Shown piece after piece: positions 34,076-42,771 of a DNA stretch of 44,675 nt. The notes under the pieces are model-generated. The model ran no database searches. It was not told the origin of the DNA and was given only the letters and a program-made list of their open reading frames with translations. Location of the stretch: assembly GCA_934462775.1 (NCBI GenBank), contig CAKSIR010000003.1, forward strand, positions 1-44,675, written 5' to 3'. The position numbers and the translations under genes are program-made. This DNA comes from an uncultured Ruminiclostridium sp. GTDB lineage: Bacteria > Bacillota > Clostridia > Oscillospirales > Ruminococcaceae. The first letter of the stretch is position 1. Every line of letters begins with the position of its first letter.

Positions 34076-35350
34076 ATGAACATCATCGTTTATGTGGCAA
34101 TTATAGTTGTGCTGATAATTTTTTCGGCATTTTTCTCAGCGTCTGAAACCGCTTTCACCTGCGCCAACAGAATCCGCCTCAAAGGAAAGGCAGACGACGG
34201 CAGCAAATCCGCCAAAACTGCCTTATATATCATGGACAGATACGACAAGGCGCTGACCACAATTCTTGTGGGAAATAACATTGTAAACATCGCAACGTCT
34301 TCCCTTGCAACAGTTATGTTCACCTTTCTGCTTGCAGATAACGGTCCGCTGGTTTCAACGGTAATCACCACTGTTGTCGTACTTATTTTCGGCGAAATCA
34401 TGCCTAAAACCGTTGCAAAGGCTCATGCGGACGCATTTGTTCTGGCCATAGGCGGCATAATGCGTTTCCTCATGTTCTTGTTCACGCCTATCTCGGCGTT
34501 TTTCCTGCTGCTGCAAAAAGGCGCCACTAAGCTTTTTGCCAAGAAAAGCAAGGACGTTTCCGTTACGGAGCAGGAGCTTATGCAAATTATTGACGAGATT
34601 GAGGACGAGGGCGTTCTTGAGGAGCAGGAAAGCAACCTTGTACGCTCGGCTCTTGAGTTTGACGAAACCATTGTTGATGAAATTCTCACACCGAGAATCA
34701 AGATTGTTGCGGTTGAGGTAAACGACGATATTGAAACGCTGAAAAAGCTGTTCTTTGACGAGGGATATTCCCGCATACCCGTTTACGAAAAAAGCATCGA
34801 CCACATTGTCGGCGTTGTAAATCACAAGGAATTTCTTCACAAGCTTATGGAGAAAAAGGATTTCATTCTCCGCGACATTGTGACCGAAACAATGTTCGTG
34901 CCAAGCCTTATGCGCATTTCAGAAATACTGAAGAAAATGCAGAAGGAAAAACTGCACATGGCGGTGGTTGTCGACCAGTACGGCGGCACCGAGGGAATCG
35001 TTACTCTTGAGGACATTCTGGAGGAGCTTGTGGGCGATATTTGGGACGAAAACGATGAGATTGTTTCTCCCGTGAAGTTCACCTCCGAAAATGTGTTCGA
35101 GGTTATGGGCGAGGTTTCGCTGATTGATTTTAACCGCTACTTTGAAAACCGCAACATGGAGTTTGAAATAAATTCAGACTGCAATACGGTAGGAGGCTGG
35201 GTGGTTGAGCTGTTCGGCAAAATTCCCGAACCTAACGACGTTGTTAAAACAAGCGACTTCATTATAACCGTTCTTACGGTAAACGAGCGCACAGTGGGTA
35301 AAATGCGCTTCGAGATAATCAAGCCCGAAGAAAATGGGGAAAGTCAGTGA
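34076..35350 (+). CDS. Hemolysin-type CNNM/CBS/CorC-domain membrane protein
   Basis: A 424-residue protein of the HlyC/CorC family. Residues ~1-160 are the CNNM (DUF21) domain with four membrane segments and a small polar ASETAFTCANRIRL helix. Residues ~195-320 are a CBS pair (DEILTPRIKIVAVEV, GYSRIPVYEKSIDHIVGVVN, VVVDQYGGTEGIVTLEDILE). Residues ~335-420 are the CorC/HlyC regulatory domain. Characterised relatives export magnesium; the hemolysin name is historical. The gene is followed by an overlapping NfeD-like gene (GTGA). Confidence 0.93.
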   Translation: MNIIVYVAIIVVLIIFSAFFSASETAFTCANRIRLKGKADDGSKSAKTALYIMDRYDKALTTILVGNNIVNIATSSLATVMFTFLLADNGPLVSTVITTVVVLIFGEIMPKTVAKAHADAFVLAIGGIMRFLMFLFTPISAFFLLLQKGATKLFAKKSKDVSVTEQELMQIIDEIEDEGVLEEQESNLVRSALEFDETIVDEILTPRIKIVAVEVNDDIETLKKLFFDEGYSRIPVYEKSIDHIVGVVNHKEFLHKLMEKKDFILRDIVTETMFVPSLMRISEILKKMQKEKLHMAVVVDQYGGTEGIVTLEDILEELVGDIWDENDEIVSPVKFTSENVFEVMGEVSLIDFNRYFENRNMEFEINSDCNTVGGWVVELFGKIPEPNDVVKTSDFIITVLTVNERTVGKMRFEIIKPEENGESQ

Positions 35351-35940
35351 TAACCGCTTATCTGGCGATAGCCGTTGTGTCAGCGGTTGCATTTGCCGCC
35401 GACATGATACTGAGATACATGGAAAAAATCAAGGGCTTCGGCTTGGAAAAGGAACTGTTCGCTTTCCGCGGAAAAACAATCCCGATCGAAAACTTTTTCC
35501 CCCACAGCCTGACCATGATATTCGCTTTTTGCTTTGCTTTAGGGCTTTGCGGACTTGTTATGGAGCTTATGTCCTTCGGCTGGTACATCAGCCTGCCATG
35601 CGGCGTAATCTGCGCAATGCTGGTAAACTTCCTTTCGACAGCCGTTAAAGCCCGCGTCCGCAGGGCAAAAAAAGAAGCCCTCCCAAAAAAGTTCGACTTT
35701 TCAGGGAAAGAGGCGGTTGTTACGGATTTTATCGCTGGCGACAGCTGGGGAAAAGTAAAACTCGTCTACAATGACGCGGACTATATTTTCAATGCCGTAT
35801 CAGCTAACGAAACCGACATTGACGAGGGAGAAAGGGTGACCGTTGTACTTGAAAACGACGGAATGCTGTTTGTGGAAAGAGATGACGAGGTTTTTGACCC
35901 GCTGAACGAAAAAGAAGAAACAAAAAATGCCGATACATAA
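35347..35940 (+). CDS. NfeD-like membrane protein
   Basis: A 197-residue protein. Hydrophobic segments occur at ~1-20, ~57-75 and ~77-98, and a C-terminal soluble beta domain (~117-180: GKEAVVTDFIAGDSWGKVKL, then EGERVTVV) resembles the OB-fold of NfeD proteins, which partner stomatin-like proteins. It starts with GTG inside the stop codon of the CNNM gene (GTGA), so the two are translationally coupled. The classic long NfeD protease part is absent. Assignment is by fold pattern and is tentative. Confidence 0.6.
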   Translation: MITAYLAIAVVSAVAFAADMILRYMEKIKGFGLEKELFAFRGKTIPIENFFPHSLTMIFAFCFALGLCGLVMELMSFGWYISLPCGVICAMLVNFLSTAVKARVRRAKKEALPKKFDFSGKEAVVTDFIAGDSWGKVKLVYNDADYIFNAVSANETDIDEGERVTVVLENDGMLFVERDDEVFDPLNEKEETKNADT

Positions 35941-35951
35941 GCACCGGCATT
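35926..35951. terminator. Terminator between the NfeD-like and comFB genes
   Basis: Stem AATGCCG (35926-35932) with CGGCATT (35945-35951), the NfeD-like stop codon lying in the loop; followed by ATTTTATT on plus and an A-rich tract giving U on minus. Convergent genes share it. Confidence 0.7.
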
Positions 35952-35957
35952 ATTTTA

Positions 35958-36230
35958 TTACGGTTTGCTGTGACGGGGATGCTCTTTAACAATGTTAATC
36001 GCGTTCATGACTGCAACGTCAATATCAACAGTGTTCTGCTTAATCATAATCTGTCCCAGACGGGAGAAAAGCTCGCCTTTGGTGGTGCTGACATATTTTG
36101 CAGGAAGGTTGTTGAGGGCAATACATTTTATGTTTTCAAGGCACTGCTCGCACTTGCAGCAGTTGCTGTTCTTGAGAAATTCTTCCATTTTCAAATCAAC
36201 GATTTTTTCCATTGCATTAACAATTGCCAT
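35958..36230 (-). CDS. comFB: ComFB-family protein
   Basis: A 90-residue late-competence ComFB family protein. It has the family's Cys-rich turn CCKCEQCLENIKCIALNNLP, then a KYVSTTKGELF stretch. In Bacillus it is encoded in the comF operon; its job is not settled, and relatives bind cyclic dinucleotides. It stands alone here, with a perfect consensus promoter, and is divergent from secA. Confidence 0.88.
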   Translation of the reverse strand: MAIVNAMEKIVDLKMEEFLKNSNCCKCEQCLENIKCIALNNLPAKYVSTTKGELFSRLGQIMIKQNTVDIDVAVMNAINIVKEHPRHSKP

Positions 36231-36263
36231 ACCTGTGCTCCCCCTAAACTATTTATGTACTCT

Positions 36264-36292
36264 ATTATACTAAATTCGCCGTGTTTTGTCAA
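36264..36292 (-). promoter_or_regulatory. Consensus promoter of comFB
   Basis: On the minus strand, perfect TTGACA (36287-36292), 17 bases, and perfect TATAAT (36264-36269), 33 bases before the start. Confidence 0.85.
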
Positions 36293-36336
36293 TTATTTCA
36301 AAAAAAAATTATCATGTTATTATGAACGGCTTTCAG

Positions 36337-36365
36337 TTGACAAAACAGAGCGTAAGGTGTATAAT
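36337..36365 (+). promoter_or_regulatory. Consensus promoter of secA
   Basis: Perfect TTGACA (36337-36342), 17 bases, and perfect TATAAT (36360-36365), 55 bases before the secA start. Confidence 0.85.
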
Positions 36366-36420
36366 AATAAACTGGTATATAATAAATGTATATTATAAAA
36401 CAACATATAGGAGTTAATAT

Positions 36421-39156
36421 ATGGGATTATTGGATAAAATTTTCGGTTCATATTCCACCAAGGAATTAAAGCGAATCGAACCAATCAAGCAGAGGGTTCT
36501 GGATCTTGAGCCGAAATACGCCGCTCTGTCGGATACTGAGCTTCAGGAACAGACTCCTGCCCTCAAGGCTCGTCTTGAAGCGGGTGAAACGCTGGACGAC
36601 ATTCTCCCCGATGCATTCGCAGTATGCCGCGAGGCAATGTGGCGCGTACTGGGCATCAAGCCCTATCCCGTACAGATCATAGGCGGTATCGTTCTTCATC
36701 AGGGCCGTATTGCCGAAATGAAAACAGGTGAAGGTAAAACCTTCGTTGCCGCTCTGCCGTCATATCTGAACGCGCTGACAGGCAAGGGCGTTCACGTTGT
36801 AACGGTAAACGACTACCTGGCAAAGCGTGACAGCGACCAGATCGGCCGTGTTCACCGCTTCCTGGGCTTATCGGTAGGCCTTATCGTTCACGACATTCCT
36901 AACGCTGAAAGACGCAAGGCCTATAACTGCGATGTTACTTACGGTACAAACAACGAATACGGCTTCGACTACCTCCGCGACAACATGGTTACGCAGAAGA
37001 AGGATCGCGTTATGCGCGGTCAGAACTTTGCAATCGTGGACGAGGTCGACTCAATCCTTATCGACGAGGCAAGAACTCCGCTTATCATTTCAGGCAGAGG
37101 CGACAAGTCCACCGACCTTTACGAGCGCGCGGACAGGCTTGCAAAAACCCTGAAGTGCGTTAAGGTTGTTGAAGTTGACGCAAAGGAAGAGCAGGACAAC
37201 TACGACGGCGACTACCTTATCGACGAAAAAGGCAAGAACGCAACACTGCTTCCAAGCGGCGTAAAAAAGGCTGAGGAATTCTTCGGAATTGAAAACCTTA
37301 TGGATTCCGAAAACCTTACAATTCTCCACCATGTAAATCAGGCAATAAGAGCCTACGGCATTATGCACCGCGATATTGACTACGTTGTAAAGGACGGCGA
37401 AATCATTATCGTCGATGAATTTACAGGCCGTCTGATGTTCGGCCGCCGCTTCAACGAGGGCTTACATCAGGCAATTGAAGCAAAGGAACACGTTAAAATC
37501 AAAAACGAGAGCAAGACTCTCGCTACTATCACATTCCAGAATTTCTTCCGTCTGTACGACAAGCTGTCAGGTATGACCGGTACAGCTATGACCGAGGAGG
37601 ACGAATTCAGAGGAATCTACAAGCTGGACGTTATTGAAATTCCGACCAACAAGCCGGTAATCCGTATCGACCACCACGACCAGATTTATAAGAACGAGCG
37701 CGGCAAGTTCACAGCCGTTATCAGACAGATTCAGGAGTGCCATGCAAAGAATCAGCCTGTTCTTGTAGGTACAATTTCCATTGAAAAGTCCGAGCTGCTT
37801 TCAAAAATGCTGAAAAAGACCGGCATCAAGCACGAGGTTCTTAACGCAAAGAACCACGAGCGCGAGGCTGAAATCGTTGCGCAGGCAGGTAAAATCGGCG
37901 CTGTTACAATCGCTACGAACATGGCGGGACGCGGTACCGATATTATGCTTGGCGGTAACGCCGACTATCTTGCAAAGGCAGAAATGCGCAAGATGGGCAT
38001 TGATGAAGAGCTTATCAACGAAGCGACCGGCTTTGCCGAAACAGATAACGAGGAAATCCTCAAGGCGAGAGAGCTTTTCAAGGAACTCAACGACAAGTAC
38101 AAGGAGCAGATTGCGCCTGAGGCTGTCGCAGTAAGAGAAGCGGGCGGTCTGTTTATCTTAGGTACAGAGCGTCACGAGTCAAGACGTATTGATAACCAGC
38201 TCCGCGGACGTGCAGGCCGTCAGGGCGATCCGGGCGAAAGCCGCTTCTTCGTTTCACTTGAGGACGACTTAATGCGTCTGTTCGGAGGCGACCGCGTTCA
38301 GCAGGTAATGGAATCCCTCAACATTGAAGAGGATATGCCTATTGAAAACGCTCTGCTCACAAAGACGATCGAATCATCACAGCGTAAGGTTGAGGGCAGA
38401 AACTTCTCAATCCGTAAGAACGTTCTTGATTTCGACGACGTAATGTCACAGCAGAGAATGACAATTTACAGTCAGCGTGCAAAGGTGCTTGACGGCGAGG
38501 ACGTAAGCGCAAATATTCATGCAATGCTGAGAGAATGCGTAGAAGAAAACGTTGCAAGATTCTGCCAGGGCGACGACGCTGCAAACTGGAATCTTACAGG
38601 TCTGCGCGAATACTTTATCGGCATTCTCACAATGCCTAACGATTTCATGTACACAAACGACGAGCTTGATCAGCTTGAGCAGAAGGAAATTGCAGACAAG
38701 CTTATCGAACGCGGCGAAAAGATTTACGCAATGCGCGAGCAGGAAATGGGCTCCGAGCTTATGCGCGAGGTTGAGCGTATAGTTCTGCTCAAGAACGTAG
38801 ACCTTAAGTGGATGGATCACATTGACGCTATGGACGAGCTTAAGAAGGGCATCTACCTGCGCTCAATGGGTCAGAAGGACCCTGTTGTTGAGTACAGAAT
38901 GGAAGGCTTCGCAATGTTCGACGAGATGATTGCGGCTATCCGCGAGGATACTGTAAGAATGATTCTCACCGTCCGTGTACGCAAGGAAGAACCGCCGCAG
39001 CGCGAGCAGGTTATGAAGCCTGACGCCGAAAATGCGGGAACAAGAACACCGTACAAGAAAAAACCGGGCGAAAAAATCGGCAGAAACGATCCCTGCCCAT
39101 GCGGAAGCGGCAAGAAGTACAAAAAATGCTGCGGTGCAAACGACAACGAAGTATAA
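36421..39156 (+). CDS. secA: Preprotein translocase ATPase SecA
   Basis: A 911-residue motor that drives secreted proteins through SecYEG. Walker A is [11 protein letters not shown] (Lys106), the DEAD-type Walker B is [20 protein letters not shown], and the second nucleotide domain has [14 protein letters not shown] and [20 protein letters not shown]. The C-terminal zinc-binding SEC-C motif ([19 protein letters not shown], near 885-905) binds SecB or ribosomes. Length and order are normal. AGGAG precedes the start and the promoter is perfect consensus. The surface protein and lipoproteins of this window would be clients. Confidence 0.98.
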   Translation: MGLLDKIFGSYSTKELKRIEPIKQRVLDLEPKYAALSDTELQEQTPALKARLEAGETLDDILPDAFAVCREAMWRVLGIKPYPVQIIGGIVLHQGRIAEMKTGEGKTFVAALPSYLNALTGKGVHVVTVNDYLAKRDSDQIGRVHRFLGLSVGLIVHDIPNAERRKAYNCDVTYGTNNEYGFDYLRDNMVTQKKDRVMRGQNFAIVDEVDSILIDEARTPLIISGRGDKSTDLYERADRLAKTLKCVKVVEVDAKEEQDNYDGDYLIDEKGKNATLLPSGVKKAEEFFGIENLMDSENLTILHHVNQAIRAYGIMHRDIDYVVKDGEIIIVDEFTGRLMFGRRFNEGLHQAIEAKEHVKIKNESKTLATITFQNFFRLYDKLSGMTGTAMTEEDEFRGIYKLDVIEIPTNKPVIRIDHHDQIYKNERGKFTAVIRQIQECHAKNQPVLVGTISIEKSELLSKMLKKTGIKHEVLNAKNHEREAEIVAQAGKIGAVTIATNMAGRGTDIMLGGNADYLAKAEMRKMGIDEELINEATGFAETDNEEILKARELFKELNDKYKEQIAPEAVAVREAGGLFILGTERHESRRIDNQLRGRAGRQGDPGESRFFVSLEDDLMRLFGGDRVQQVMESLNIEEDMPIENALLTKTIESSQRKVEGRNFSIRKNVLDFDDVMSQQRMTIYSQRAKVLDGEDVSANIHAMLRECVEENVARFCQGDDAANWNLTGLREYFIGILTMPNDFMYTNDELDQLEQKEIADKLIERGEKIYAMREQEMGSELMREVERIVLLKNVDLKWMDHIDAMDELKKGIYLRSMGQKDPVVEYRMEGFAMFDEMIAAIREDTVRMILTVRVRKEEPPQREQVMKPDAENAGTRTPYKKKPGEKIGRNDPCPCGSGKKYKKCCGANDNEV

Positions 39157-39170
39157 TTAAATCATGTCAC

Positions 39171-39191
39171 AGGCGGCCGTTTCGGTCGCCT
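39171..39191 (+). terminator. Hairpin after secA
   Basis: An 8-bp stem (39171-39178 with 39184-39191, one G-U pair, loop of 5), 15 bases past the stop. It lacks a strong U-run, so it may terminate only partly. Confidence 0.5.
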
Positions 39192-39243
39192 TGACTGGTT
39201 TTAACAAATAGGTTAGTTAATTACTTAAAAAAGGAGTAAAGTT

Positions 39244-40530
39244 ATGGCAGAAATTAAAGCTTTCAGAGGACTTCGCTACACAGAAAAGGCAGGAAACATT
39301 GGCGACGTGTGCTGCCCTCCCTACGACATTATCAGCACTGAACAGCGCAAGGCTTACCTTGACAAAAATGCCAACAACATTATCCGTCTGGAACTTCCGA
39401 AAACGGCTGACGAGGACGACTCCGCTTACGGAAAGGCTTTAGCCTGCCTTAATAACTGGCTTGACAATGAAATTCTCAAGCGCGACGACAAGGAAGGCAT
39501 TTACATTTACGAAATGGATTTCAGCGCAAACGGCGGAAATTATTCCGTAAAAGGCTATATTTCACTTGTAAGGTTGGAGGAATTTTCAAAGGGCATTATC
39601 CTCCCGCATGAGGAAACTCTCTCAAAGGCAAAAACCGACCGCTTCAACCTGATGTGCGCAACAGGCTGCAATTTCAGCCAGATATACTCTCTCTATATGG
39701 ACGAGGACGGCGGCGCTTACGCAATCATTGACGCTGCAAGCAAGGGACAGCCCGACAGTCAGTTCACCGACGCCGACGGCGTTACCCATAAGCTGTGGTG
39801 CGTTTATGACAAGGATGTACAGCGAAAGCTTATTGACAAGATGGCTGACAAGAAGCTGTATATTGCCGACGGTCATCACAGATACGAAACAGCCCTCAAC
39901 TACAAGAAGTTTGTTGCCGAGAACAAGACAGACTTAGGCACCTCCGAATATGTCTGCATGATGCTTGTTAATATGGAAAATCCCGGACTGGTTGTATTCC
40001 CTACTCACAGAATCGTAAGAGATCTGCCAAGCTACAACTATGATGAAGTAATTGAAAAATGCAAAGATTACTTTGAGATTACTCCTTTCCTTAACAGAGA
40101 AAAGGGCGAAATCGGGCTTGCCGACAGCTATAAGGCAGGCAAAAAAGCATTTGTGCTGTTCAACGGCGACAACAACTACACACTGCTTGTTTTAAAGGAC
40201 GAGGAAGCTATGAAGAAGCTTATGCCGAATTGCAGCGAAGCGCTGAGAGGGCTTGATGTAAGCGTTCTGCATACGCTGGTTCTGGAGCGCATTTTCGGCA
40301 TTGACAAGGAAAATATGGCAAAGCAGATTAACCTTACATACACACGTTCCGCAGACGAGGCGATTGCCGCGGTTGACGGAAAAAGGGCAAACTGCTGCTT
40401 CCTGCTTAATCCCACAAGAGTATCCGAAATCAGGGACGTTGCGCTTGCAGGCGAAAAAATGCCGCAGAAATCCACTTATTTCTATCCAAAGCTTACAACA
40501 GGTCTTGTAATGAACAAAATTTTTGATTGA
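39244..40530 (+). CDS. DUF1015 family protein
   Basis: A 428-residue protein of the DUF1015 family, found in many bacteria but without an agreed function. It begins with IKAFRGLRYTEKAGNIGDVC, and CPPYDIIS follows at once. Later conserved pieces are GIILPHEETLSKAKTDRFNL, YIADGHHRYETALNYKK (GHHR is invariant in the family) and VVFPTHRIV. Many relatives lie near serine biosynthesis genes; here it precedes cellobiose 2-epimerase by 24 bases, probably in one transcript. AAGGAGT precedes the start. It has no signal peptide. Confidence 0.9.
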   Translation: MAEIKAFRGLRYTEKAGNIGDVCCPPYDIISTEQRKAYLDKNANNIIRLELPKTADEDDSAYGKALACLNNWLDNEILKRDDKEGIYIYEMDFSANGGNYSVKGYISLVRLEEFSKGIILPHEETLSKAKTDRFNLMCATGCNFSQIYSLYMDEDGGAYAIIDAASKGQPDSQFTDADGVTHKLWCVYDKDVQRKLIDKMADKKLYIADGHHRYETALNYKKFVAENKTDLGTSEYVCMMLVNMENPGLVVFPTHRIVRDLPSYNYDEVIEKCKDYFEITPFLNREKGEIGLADSYKAGKKAFVLFNGDNNYTLLVLKDEEAMKKLMPNCSEALRGLDVSVLHTLVLERIFGIDKENMAKQINLTYTRSADEAIAAVDGKRANCCFLLNPTRVSEIRDVALAGEKMPQKSTYFYPKLTTGLVMNKIFD

Positions 40531-40554
40531 TAAAACGACAAAAGGAGAACAGCA

Positions 40555-41715
40555 ATGTTAGCAAGAGAAGTAAAAAATGAACTTGTAAATCATATTATCC
40601 CGTTCTGGAACAAGCTTGAGGACAAGGAAAACGGCGGTTTCTACGGCTTTATGGATTCCGACCTGAAGCTTGATAAAAATGCAGATAAGGGTGTAATTCT
40701 TCACTCAAGAATCCTTTGGTTCTACTCAAACTGCTACCTTGTTTTAAAGGACGGCGAATGCCTTGAAAAAGCAAGACACGCTTTCGAATTTATGAGGGAT
40801 TACTGCGTTGACAGAGAGTACGGCGGCGTTTACTGGATGATGAAAGCAAACGGCGAGGTTGCCGACTCAATGAAGCACGTTTACTGCAATGCGTTCTTCA
40901 TCTATGCAATGTCCAGCTACTATGACGCAAGCAAGGATAAAGAGGCTCTGAACCTTGCTATGGATACGTTCAGAGTTATTGAGGAAAAAGGCACCGACGA
41001 CGTTGCATACCTTGAAGCAATGACAAGAGAATGGAAGCTTATGGAAAACGACGCGCTGTCCGAAAACGGTCTTATGGCTGACAAGACAATGAACACTACT
41101 CTCCACCTTATTGAAGCTTATACCGAGCTTTACAGGGTTTCAAAGGACGCTCAGGTGCTAAAGCGCCTTAAGTTCCTGCTTGACATTACATACGACAAAA
41201 TTTACGACAAGGAAAACTCGAAGCTTCTTGTATTCTTTGACAAGAACCTTAACGAGATCGGCGACATTTACTCCTACGGTCACGACATTGAAGCAACATG
41301 GCTGATCGACCGCGCCTGCGAAGTTATCGGCGACGAAAAGCTTGCCAAGAAGTTTGCAGGCATGAACTCAAAGATTGTTGAAAAAATTGCAGACGTTGCA
41401 TTTGAAAACGGCGCGCTGAACAACGAGGTTGAACACGGCGTTGTAAACAAATGGAGAATCTGGTGGGTGCAGGCGGAAGGCGTAGTCGGATTCCTCAACG
41501 CTTATCAGAAGTACGACAATGCGCGCTATCTTGACATTTCCCACGCTTTATGGGAATACATCAAGGGAAACATCATCGATCCGAGAGAGGGCGGCGAATG
41601 GTATTCACAGGTTGACGAACAGGGCAATTACGCCAAGTTCAAGCCTGAGGTTGACCCATGGAAGTGTCCGTACCATGACGGAAGAATGTGTCTGGAAGTA
41701 ATTAAGCGCTCATAA
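40555..41715 (+). CDS. Cellobiose 2-epimerase (AGE family)
   Basis: A 386-residue (alpha/alpha)6-barrel enzyme that epimerises the reducing glucose of cellobiose or, in mannan use, converts mannobiose to mannosyl-glucose. Catalytic residues are in place: His243 and Glu246 in SYGHDIEATW and His374 in PYHDGRMCLE, the same numbers I recall for the R. albus enzyme. Other family segments are HSRILWFYS, NTTLHLIEAYTELY and NKWRIWWVQAEGVVGF. The product feeds the GH130 phosphorylase at 4661-5845. It is in a likely operon with DUF1015 before it (24 bases) and a lipoprotein after it (16 bases). N-acylglucosamine 2-epimerase is unlikely given the residues. Confidence 0.93.
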   Translation: MLAREVKNELVNHIIPFWNKLEDKENGGFYGFMDSDLKLDKNADKGVILHSRILWFYSNCYLVLKDGECLEKARHAFEFMRDYCVDREYGGVYWMMKANGEVADSMKHVYCNAFFIYAMSSYYDASKDKEALNLAMDTFRVIEEKGTDDVAYLEAMTREWKLMENDALSENGLMADKTMNTTLHLIEAYTELYRVSKDAQVLKRLKFLLDITYDKIYDKENSKLLVFFDKNLNEIGDIYSYGHDIEATWLIDRACEVIGDEKLAKKFAGMNSKIVEKIADVAFENGALNNEVEHGVVNKWRIWWVQAEGVVGFLNAYQKYDNARYLDISHALWEYIKGNIIDPREGGEWYSQVDEQGNYAKFKPEVDPWKCPYHDGRMCLEVIKRS

Positions 41716-41731
41716 TTCCGAAAGGCTTTGT

Positions 41732-42724
41732 ATGAAGAAATTTTTATTGGCTGCCGCTCTTGTAACGGCGGCGGCAATGCTTACCGCCTGCGGAAACGAA
41801 GCAAAGGTTTCCCAGGAAATTAAGATACCGATTTACGACAGCGCTGAAAGCAATGTGAATACCGCCACTGTTCAGCGCATGGATTTGTCCCAGACGGACG
41901 CAATCGGTTCGGTTATCGGCTACCCCTACGCTGACGCTATAAACAGCGAAAACGAGGGAAATCTGCTGACCTTTGAGCTTAAGCGAGGGGACAGACTGAA
42001 CGAAGGCGATGTTATTGCGGTTATCGATTCCTCTGCGCTGAACTATGAATACACCAGCCAGAAAATTCTCCGCGACGCCGCCTATGATGCTTATTCCCTA
42101 AGCGGAAGCAACAAGGATTACCTGGAATATCAGGAGGAACAGGCAAAGCTTGACCTCATCCAGTACAAGATAGACTGTTATACCATAAAAGCTCCCTACG
42201 ACTGTGTTGTAACAGATACGGCGCAGCTGTCTATCGGCGACGTTATCACTGCGGGAACCTATTTCTGCACTGTTGCAAAGCCTGACGAGGTAAGGGTTTA
42301 TCTTGATACGGACACCGATAAATTCGCTTTGGGTACAAAGGTGAGCGTCAAATTCACCGCAGGAACATACACCGGTACGGTAACAATGATGCCCTCGGCG
42401 TCAAACGGCGGACGCGGAAAGGATTTCAGCCTGTCGCGTTATGTAATAATCACCTTTGACGAGGGCGAGCTTGAGCGAATGCTTGAGGATACGCCAAACG
42501 CCGTAAGCGCAGGCTGGGCGACGGTTTACGTTACCTCGGTTGACAAACGCGACGTGCTTGCCGTCCCTGAAAAAGCGGTAAAGCAGTTCTCAGGCAGCAT
42601 TTACTGCAACCTTATCGACAACGGCGAAAAGGTGCAGGTTCCTGTTGAAATCGGAAACACCTACAACGGCTACACAATTATTCTCAGCGGACTTTCCGAG
42701 GGAGATACCGTGGTCGCAGAATAA
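41732..42724 (+). CDS. HlyD/MFP-type adaptor lipoprotein
   Basis: A 330-residue lipoprotein (lipobox LTAC, Cys20). After the signal come a biotinyl-lipoyl half (LKRGDRLNEGDVIAVIDSSA), a short alpha-helical hairpin (~108-145), the second lipoyl half (YTIKAPYDCVVTDTAQLSIG) and beta-barrel parts (LAVPEKAVKQFSGSIYC, then SGLSEGDTVVAE). This is the order of membrane-fusion adaptors (MacA/YknX type) that work with ABC exporters. The ABC exporter gene follows 47 bases later, although classic MacA partners are MacB-type, so pairing with it is inferred. Translation starts at ATG after GAAAGG. Confidence 0.83.
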   Translation: MKKFLLAAALVTAAAMLTACGNEAKVSQEIKIPIYDSAESNVNTATVQRMDLSQTDAIGSVIGYPYADAINSENEGNLLTFELKRGDRLNEGDVIAVIDSSALNYEYTSQKILRDAAYDAYSLSGSNKDYLEYQEEQAKLDLIQYKIDCYTIKAPYDCVVTDTAQLSIGDVITAGTYFCTVAKPDEVRVYLDTDTDKFALGTKVSVKFTAGTYTGTVTMMPSASNGGRGKDFSLSRYVIITFDEGELERMLEDTPNAVSAGWATVYVTSVDKRDVLAVPEKAVKQFSGSIYCNLIDNGEKVQVPVEIGNTYNGYTIILSGLSEGDTVVAE

Positions 42725-42729
42725 ACACT

Positions 42730-42754
42730 ATTGCCTGCCTTAACGGCGGGCAAT
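42730..42754 (+). terminator. Intra-operon hairpin between adaptor and exporter genes
   Basis: A 10-bp stem (42730-42739 with 42745-42754, one G-U pair, loop TTAAC) directly after the adaptor stop. No U-run follows, so it may instead stabilise the upstream mRNA end. Confidence 0.5.
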
Positions 42755-42771
42755 GTTATTGAAAGGAAATT

